From the IMG/VR virus record IMGVR_UViG_3300010885_026127, positions 1 through 26,230 of that record: a stretch of 26,230 nt of DNA; one strand, given 5' to 3'. The translations under genes were made by a program, and so were the position numbers. Position 1 is the first letter of the stretch, and each line of letters starts with the position of its first letter. Origin of the DNA: a virus. The notes beneath the pieces were generated by a model. It saw only the letters and a program-made list of their open reading frames with translations. It had not been told where the DNA came from and searched no databases. Shown here piece by piece: positions 21,870 through 26,230 of this stretch.

Positions 21870-22244
21870 GGTGACAACATCTTTCAAAAACTTAGCGCCA
21901 AATATCCATTTATCACACTGTGCATATATGCAGGCGTGGAATATGTGGGTATAATACAAAACAAAGACGATGCAATCACTACCATCTATGACTTTGGCAA
22001 TATCAAAGATCCTGCACTCAAACTTCAGTTTATCGAACTAGCAAATACCTGGTGGTGGGAATCAAATCGTAGCATACCTATCAATATTTTCCTCAAAGGA
22101 GAATGGGAACCGTTCCGTGTTTACCTGCGCACATTCAGCAATAAAGACTTAGAAATTGTACACGGACCTGTGTGTAGTCTCAGCGATATTGGTCGCAAAA
22201 AGTCCAAAAGAAAATCAATTACTCTGGTCAGGCGTGTTGATTAA
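21867..22244 (+). CDS. Conserved T4-like phage protein of unknown function (125 aa)
   Basis: This 125-residue protein resembles a family that I recall from T4-like marine phages, without assigned function. Distinctive segments are KYPFITLCIYAGVEYVGIIQ (12-31), LANTWWWESNRSIPINIF (about 58-75) and a Lys/Arg-rich end (DIGRKKSKRKSITLVRRVD). The Trp-rich WWWESNR core and basic tail could suit nucleic-acid or protein binding. It is one of two plus-strand genes, behind a perfect TATAAATA, so it should be expressed late. Its 3' end overlaps the opposite DnaE-like gene by 30 bases. No good ribosome site is seen at the ATG. Confidence 0.8.
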   Translation: MGDNIFQKLSAKYPFITLCIYAGVEYVGIIQNKDDAITTIYDFGNIKDPALKLQFIELANTWWWESNRSIPINIFLKGEWEPFRVYLRTFSNKDLEIVHGPVCSLSDIGRKKSKRKSITLVRRVD

Positions 22245-22784
22245 ATTCATATGCAAAGCCACCAAGGCTGCATAACTTATGGCATGGGCTTTCTTAAATG
22301 TGTAACCTTGACTACTGTTCCCATCCCATACTGTGGCAAACACGTCTGACCAAGATTTATTTTGTAAATGTGCTTTGCCTGGCCTAATAATTGAAATAAA
22401 TGCTGCCATTTGTGGTATGGTGTTGGGACGCATGTTCTTCAACAAGTCTGTGTAATTGCCCACATGCACCAGATGTTGCGCCCATTCTGTATCTTGCCAC
22501 AACATATCCCAGGGTGGCACGGAATCTAACATTTCTTGATAGTGCTCAGGGCTCTTGATCAACTGATACACACTCATATTCAAAAAGTCTATTTTAAAAT
22601 AACCACGCTGTTCTGCTGTTTCGTAATCAATAGCAGAGCAGTTGTTTACAGTATCCTGCGGTATGTCAGTTACATACACACCCGAGTTATGCTTTTTACC
22701 ATTACTTTGTCGTGCAGGAATGTGTTGAATCAACTTTAGTAAATGATTTCTGTCAGCAAAATCTATGTCAATATCTGCACTCAT
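22215..22784 (-). CDS. Miniature Pol III alpha (DnaE)-like protein
   Basis: This 189-residue protein follows the order of DnaE catalytic-core motifs in very condensed form. ADIDIDFADR (3-12) corresponds to PDFDVDF with its catalytic aspartates; KKHNSGVYVTDIPQD (30-44) to the KHAGGVVIAP region; AEQRGYFKIDFLNM (57-70) to LVKFDFLGL with the third aspartate (D66); MRPNTIPQMAAFISIIRPG to the QPDCFEDMIALVALFRPG region; and YTFKKAHAISYAAL to YGFNKSHSAAYAL. Full DnaE is about 1,100 residues, so PHP, fingers, beta-binding and OB parts are missing. Stand-alone polymerase activity is doubtful. It overlaps the glycosyltransferase-like gene as ATGA and is the last gene of the gp62-containing unit. Confidence 0.8.
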   Translation of the reverse strand: MSADIDIDFADRNHLLKLIQHIPARQSNGKKHNSGVYVTDIPQDTVNNCSAIDYETAEQRGYFKIDFLNMSVYQLIKSPEHYQEMLDSVPPWDMLWQDTEWAQHLVHVGNYTDLLKNMRPNTIPQMAAFISIIRPGKAHLQNKSWSDVFATVWDGNSSQGYTFKKAHAISYAALVALHMNLINTPDQSN

Positions 22785-23824
22785 ATTATTTTTTTTAAAA
22801 TATTTTCAAATTGTATAAAATTTTTTTCAACATGTCGATTCAAATTGAAAAAATTGTGTGTATTTTTTAATGCAATTTCTTCTAGTTGTTTAAGATTACA
22901 CTGCCAATTGAATTTTTCTAAGTCATTACATAGTTGTACAATTTTTTCTACACGTAATGAAAAATTTTCAATCTTATCATATGATTCGTCCCATAATTGA
23001 TTATATGTATGAAACCCTAATTCACGTAAATGTTGTAAAAAATAAGGAGTAGATACAACCACAAATGGCATGCCAGTAATAAGAGATTTTATAGTTTTTT
23101 CAGTTAGAAAAAACTCATGAGCACCATCTAAATCGCTTTCAACCACTAGATTGAAATGTCCTTTATTATACATGTCAGTTGGAAGACTTTGACTGATGTT
23201 ATGATAATATTGATCAAATATTACAGTGTATGGATCAAAATTTCCACTATCAATAGATACCACGTCGTGTAAATATTCTATTCCTAAGTTTTGTCCACTG
23301 TACCTAACAATAAAATTTTTATAATTTAAATTTTTAAGTAATTGATCTATTAGATAATCTCGTTGAGGCCTAACATTCCCAATTGTACTAATAAACACGC
23401 AAGGTTTGATTGCTTCAAATTGATATGACTTGTTAATGTAAAAACAAAATCTATTAGGACTAAAATACGCATCTGCCATTTCACATAAGAAAAAATTATG
23501 GTACACTAATTCATATTCAATAGGCAATTTTATTTTTGTCTGATCCCACCAACCGTTAGAGAATATTAAATATTGTGGTCCAAGACGATATTGTTCAAAA
23601 AAATTACGATAATGTAAACCTTCAGTTAAACAATCAATTGCTATCATTGAATGAGTCGATGCATTTATAGATTCAATATCTTGTGCAAGAAAACAAGGAA
23701 TGCCAGCACTGTCTTGTTGCGCTCGTGTGCGTATTTTATTATGATAAAAATTTTGATAATCGCACCAAATATTGTAATTGGTTAGATATCTTGACACAAG
23801 ATTTTCAGAATTAATTAACAACAT
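22781..23824 (-). CDS. Glycosyltransferase-like protein, GT10-like C-terminal motif (paralogue B)
   Basis: This 347-residue protein is the second clear member of the family. VVESDLDGAHEFFLTEKT (TEKT at 241-244), GMPFVVV, GFHTY (270-274) and DESYD (279-283) match paralogue A nearly position for position. FISTIGNVRPQRDYL (144-158) fits the start of a GT-B C-terminal Rossmann domain. It is very AT-rich, unlike the zinc-finger and clamp-loader genes before it, which suggests insertion into the replication unit. It starts one base after the zinc-finger gene's stop and overlaps the DnaE-like gene. Acceptor unknown. Confidence 0.62.
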   Translation of the reverse strand: MLLINSENLVSRYLTNYNIWCDYQNFYHNKIRTRAQQDSAGIPCFLAQDIESINASTHSMIAIDCLTEGLHYRNFFEQYRLGPQYLIFSNGWWDQTKIKLPIEYELVYHNFFLCEMADAYFSPNRFCFYINKSYQFEAIKPCVFISTIGNVRPQRDYLIDQLLKNLNYKNFIVRYSGQNLGIEYLHDVVSIDSGNFDPYTVIFDQYYHNISQSLPTDMYNKGHFNLVVESDLDGAHEFFLTEKTIKSLITGMPFVVVSTPYFLQHLRELGFHTYNQLWDESYDKIENFSLRVEKIVQLCNDLEKFNWQCNLKQLEEIALKNTHNFFNLNRHVEKNFIQFENILKKII

Positions 23825-23825
23825 T

Positions 23826-24524
23826 TTACCATCCAGCCTTGGTTAAAATTTCGCGAGCATATTCAGTATCGGCCACATAGTCGCGAAATTTTGAACTCCA
23901 AAAATCTGAATCAATCATGGGCCATATCATTGCTACTTGTTCTTGATTGATCCTGGTCAGAAATTCCATGCCTGACGCTGAATTGTATAGAACCCATGCA
24001 CTAACCCTGCCTGTGTTCACAGCATGACAGATTGCATTCTCATTGCCATAGCGTAGATAGTCATGTGGAGGATTTCCTGTTTTCTCTTGCCAGTCCAAAC
24101 TTTGTTCTACTGCACGAGCCAAAGCGTCTGACACATTTTCATCCCGGACATACTGCACAAGATATTCTGTATACACACTGTCTTTACACCAGTGATCAAT
24201 TTTTTTATTTTGACGTACCACCCAATCAATAAATCGTGGCACATTGACTGCTCTAATGCCTTGACAATATCTACCAAATTTCACAAATGCCTTGTAATAA
24301 GGACTCTTAGCAAAGTCATCAAATGATTTTAATCGTGATGATCCTTGTGTAATTTCATAAAAACGCAAGTATGCCTGTAATCCTATTTGTACGCCTGTTT
24401 CGTTTTGCTCTTGGTACCTGCGCCTAGGTTCACACAAATGCACAGCCAGACTTGATTCACGCTGGAACGCTCTATCACAATACCGGCATTTGTTTTCAGT
24501 CTTTGTCTGAGTTTCCGTACTCAC
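23826..24524 (-). CDS. Phage protein with N-terminal C2HC/C2H2-type zinc finger (232 aa)
   Basis: The N-terminus carries CRYCDRAFQRESSLAVHLCE: C13, C16 and H29 with C31 could bind one zinc, as in a short C2H2-type finger. The rest (about 45-232) is helical and Trp/Tyr-rich (LQAYLRFYEITQGSSRLKS; FVKFGRYCQGIRAVN), resembling a family that I recall from T4-like marine phages, without known function. It lies between the gp62-like gene (28-base overlap) and the glycosyltransferase-like gene, so a DNA-binding role in replication or transcription is plausible but unproven. Confidence 0.8.
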   Translation of the reverse strand: MSTETQTKTENKCRYCDRAFQRESSLAVHLCEPRRRYQEQNETGVQIGLQAYLRFYEITQGSSRLKSFDDFAKSPYYKAFVKFGRYCQGIRAVNVPRFIDWVVRQNKKIDHWCKDSVYTEYLVQYVRDENVSDALARAVEQSLDWQEKTGNPPHDYLRYGNENAICHAVNTGRVSAWVLYNSASGMEFLTRINQEQVAMIWPMIDSDFWSSKFRDYVADTEYAREILTKAGW

Positions 24525-24942
24525 GTAGTAATTCCTTTAACTCTTTTTTGTCAGTAATGGCAGCCAAAGTTTCTATGTCTGTCATTTTGGCTGTGGGCAT
24601 AATTTCCATCAAGATTCGCTTGACTTCATTTGTGCCGCCATCTTTTTTCTTTGGAGTAATCCATTGATGTCGATGTGTGCCCATTCCTGGGCTCACTGTG
24701 GTAGCACACAACCATTGCAGTTTTGGATGCCGATTGATGGCAAAGAAGTGCTTGTTCAGTCGCTCATTGGTGGCAATTACATAAAACTCTTGAAGTTCTC
24801 TGCTGCCTTGCACACAAGATCCCCAGCGTATCATAAGATAGTTTGAAAACTTCTTGCGCTCTTCATCAGTAAGGCTGTTATAAAAGTCTCGATCTTTACG
24901 ATCAAAACATGCCATTTCATTTTGAATAGAGAGTTTATCCAT
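24496..24942 (-). CDS. Clamp-loader small subunit, T4 gp62-like (probable)
   Basis: In T4, gp62 with gp44 loads the gp45 sliding clamp on DNA. This 148-residue protein resembles the gp62-type proteins of marine T4-like phages as I remember them: FSNYLMIRWGSCVQGSRELQ (32-51), TNERLNKHFFAINRHPKLQW (58-77), and a C-terminal IETLAAITDKKELKELLREYG. It is shorter than T4 gp62 (187 aa), and similarity to T4 itself is weak. gp44 and gp45 are not in the window, so the call rests on sequence memory and on the replication neighbourhood. Confidence 0.6.
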   Translation of the reverse strand: MDKLSIQNEMACFDRKDRDFYNSLTDEERKKFSNYLMIRWGSCVQGSRELQEFYVIATNERLNKHFFAINRHPKLQWLCATTVSPGMGTHRHQWITPKKKDGGTNEVKRILMEIMPTAKMTDIETLAAITDKKELKELLREYGNSDKD

Positions 24943-25129
24943 TATTGATCTTGTTAATTATTGTGGCATAAGAATCCATCTTGCGTTTTATCCTAACAAT
25001 TTCTTTTTTAAGATATGCAATTTGTTCGCCTTGGTCTTTTATTAACTGCTCAAGTTGGACAATATCCTGGGCAGTGTTATTCACTGCAATACGTTCTTGC
25101 TTGGGGCCGCTTTTTTCGTACTGTTCCAT
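24935..25129 (-). CDS. Small coiled-coil protein (64 aa)
   Basis: From the ATG at 25127-25129 this is a 64-residue charged protein, nearly all coiled coil (VQLEQLIKDQGEQIAYLKKE, then VRIKRKMD). The ATG overlaps the upstream stop as TAATG; a GTG two codons earlier is possible. It overlaps the gp62-like gene by 8 bases. It may be a small dimerising partner of a replication protein; no family is recognised. Confidence 0.7.
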   Translation of the reverse strand: MEQYEKSGPKQERIAVNNTAQDIVQLEQLIKDQGEQIAYLKKEIVRIKRKMDSYATIINKINNG

Positions 25130-25629
25130 TACCACGCCTTGTTATAATCCACAATCTCACAGTTCCTGCTGACATCTTTTACAAAGTAAACACAGTCAGG
25201 TTTGTATCCCTGGTTGATTGGCACTGACAGCATTTGACCGTTTTTGAGTTTGGGTGCGTACCAGGCCACTTCGTGATACACATCAATGATCTCAATGTCG
25301 GGAAAACTGGGTCTAAAACTAGTCAATGGATTGAATTGAAATGCTTTGAATCCTCGGTCATTGATACTGGTTAGTGGTAGCATTTCTAGGTCTCCTACGT
25401 CAGGTTCGCCAATTAAAATTTGCCAATCCACAGGCATGCGCACAGTATCTTCTCCTATGCGTAGTACCAGGGCAGGTGCATTAAAACTTTCTAAAAAGAT
25501 CAATGGTATGTAATGATAGTCAGGATTGGCAGGGTCCGAGTTGTCAAGGATAGCAAAACGCATATCATCAACTTCCTCAGGCAGCGTGTCTAAATCATAA
25601 GGGACGTTGTCAAGTGTTAAAATTTTCAT
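25129..25629 (-). CDS. Conserved-looking phage protein of unknown function (166 aa)
   Basis: This is a soluble, acidic, beta-rich protein (MKILTLDNVPYDLDTLPEEV at the start; ALVLRIGEDTVRMPVDWQIL in the middle; CVYFVKDVSRNCEIVDYNKAW at the end, with two cysteines). No family is recognised. The start at 25627-25629 has no ribosome site, but a near-consensus promoter ends 7 bases before it. An internal ATG at codon 23 has GAGGAAG upstream, so two starts are possible. It is the first gene of the gp62/zinc-finger/DnaE-like unit and comes directly after UvsW. Confidence 0.75.
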   Translation of the reverse strand: MKILTLDNVPYDLDTLPEEVDDMRFAILDNSDPANPDYHYIPLIFLESFNAPALVLRIGEDTVRMPVDWQILIGEPDVGDLEMLPLTSINDRGFKAFQFNPLTSFRPSFPDIEIIDVYHEVAWYAPKLKNGQMLSVPINQGYKPDCVYFVKDVSRNCEIVDYNKAW

Positions 25630-25636
25630 ATTTTTT

Positions 25637-25665
25637 AGTATACTGTTTTACTGGTCAAAGGTCAA
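25637..25665 (-). promoter_or_regulatory. Sigma70-type promoter giving a near-leaderless mRNA
   Basis: On the minus strand TTGACC (25660-25665), 17-base spacer, TATACT (25637-25642): 5/6 and 5/6 against consensus at ideal spacing. Seven bases (AAAAAAT) then lead to the ATG at 25629. The -35 adjoins the uvsW stop codon. Confidence 0.7.
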
Positions 25666-25666
25666 G

Positions 25667-26230
25667 TCATTTAACCTTCATCCACTCAAGTTTTTCTTGA
25701 GTGAAAGGATAACGTGCTTCTTTGTAGAATTGTTTGCGTTTGGTTAGATGACGTTTGGCAAACTTGCAAGTTGATGTTATGTCCCAGATCTGAACATGGT
25801 CTTTATCTTCCGCTTTACGTATGCCGCGACCGATTGACTGAATAACTCTAACAAAACTTTTACCGGGTTCAACAAGCACCAAATTAAATATACGGGGAAT
25901 ATTAATACCAACAGCAGCCACTCCATAAGTTGCCACAATGATTTTGCCTGTTGCATCAGCCACTTCATCATATTCATCCTGACGGTCTTTTGTTTTGGTT
26001 GCACCCGACACAAACACTGATTTGTCCCCAAGTCTCTGTACCAGTTGCCTGCCACACTCTGTTCTATCTACCAGCACCAGTGTGTTGCCTGTTTCATTTA
26101 CTTGTTGGATGACTTTGGCCATAGTGTCCAAGCGTCCAGACTCTTCCAGCAAGTATTTAAGCTCGCTTTGGTAGTTAGAGTACTCCACGTGATCTACCAA
26201 CTGCACAATGTTCACATGACACTGTGCCAG
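25667..26230 (-). CDS. uvsW: UvsW-type DNA/RNA helicase, C-terminal part (5' part outside window)
   Basis: In T4, UvsW is a superfamily 2 helicase that unwinds branched DNA and R-loops and helps switch from origin to recombination-driven replication. The open frame runs to the window edge (the residues before the first GTG are LAQCH), so this is the C-terminal ~187 residues. It shows the second RecA-like domain: TLVLVDRTECGRQLVQRL (motif IV region), FVSGAT, TYGVAAVGINIP (motif V) and QSIGRGIRKAED (motif VI with its arginine fingers). It ends MKVK at the -35 of the next promoter. Confidence 0.88.
   Translation of the reverse strand: MAQCHVNIVQLVDHVEYSNYQSELKYLLEESGRLDTMAKVIQQVNETGNTLVLVDRTECGRQLVQRLGDKSVFVSGATKTKDRQDEYDEVADATGKIIVATYGVAAVGINIPRIFNLVLVEPGKSFVRVIQSIGRGIRKAEDKDHVQIWDITSTCKFAKRHLTKRKQFYKEARYPFTQEKLEWMKVK

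Noticed and set aside
22215-22784. Calling the DnaE-like gene a functional DNA polymerase
   Set aside because: Most of the polymerase (PHP, fingers, clamp-binding and OB parts) is absent, so only relationship, not activity, is supported.
1-26230. tRNA genes, CRISPR arrays, insertion sequences, attachment sites
   Set aside because: None was seen: genes fill nearly the whole window, no regularly spaced repeats or transposase/integrase motifs were found, and the gaps are too small for tRNAs except 16071-16170, which shows no cloverleaf.

Overview
The window reads as part of the genome of a T4-like (myovirus-type) phage of a Gram-negative, probably aquatic proteobacterium. The evidence is a class Ia ribonucleotide reductase pair (NrdA/NrdB), a DnaB/gp41-type helicase, a gp61-type primase, a UvsW-type helicase, a likely gp62 clamp-loader subunit, virion-type proteins, very tight packing with many 1-30 bp overlaps, and T4-like late promoter motifs (CTAAATA / TATAAATA / CATAAATA). 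No tRNA, rRNA, CRISPR or insertion sequence was seen, and no gene-free stretch exceeds about 110 bases. All genes but two lie on the minus strand, so transcription runs from high to low coordinates.

Layout in the direction of transcription. (1) 26230-22215: UvsW (partial), then a unit behind a sigma70-like promoter at 25637-25665: a conserved unknown, a coiled-coil protein, a gp62-like protein, a zinc-finger protein, a glycosyltransferase-like protein and a 189-aa miniature relative of the Pol III alpha catalytic core. (2) 22244-21052: a plus-strand conserved gene diverging from a virion-type gene, with interlocked late promoters. (3) 21055-16813: a second sigma70-like promoter, then primase, SGNH hydrolase, helicase and a second glycosyltransferase-like protein. 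(4) 16171-16809, plus strand: a miniature adenylate-forming (ANL) enzyme core. (5) 16084-10281: structural or late genes, including a nucleotidyltransferase/ligase-like fusion, a probable highly expressed virion protein with its own terminator, and a 2OG-Fe(II) oxygenase. (6) 10276-5545: a third sigma70-like promoter, then a secreted Gly/His-rich protein, radical SAM, IscU, radical SAM, IscA, a P-loop-like protein and a third glycosyltransferase-like protein. (7) 5560-1: a fourth sigma70-like promoter with a PD-(D/E)XK exonuclease, then a late-promoted tail fibre/spike, a small unknown, nrdA and nrdB.

The most unusual part is region 6. The phage carries both an Fe-S scaffold (IscU) and an A-type Fe-S carrier (IscA), interleaved with two radical SAM enzymes that need [4Fe-4S] clusters, all behind one host-type promoter. 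No cysteine desulfurase or HscA/HscB is visible here, so the host would have to supply sulfur and chaperones. Other notable items are the two miniaturised enzyme cores (DnaE-like and ANL-like), three diverged glycosyltransferase-like paralogues, and two promoters placed so that the mRNA would begin at or next to the start codon.
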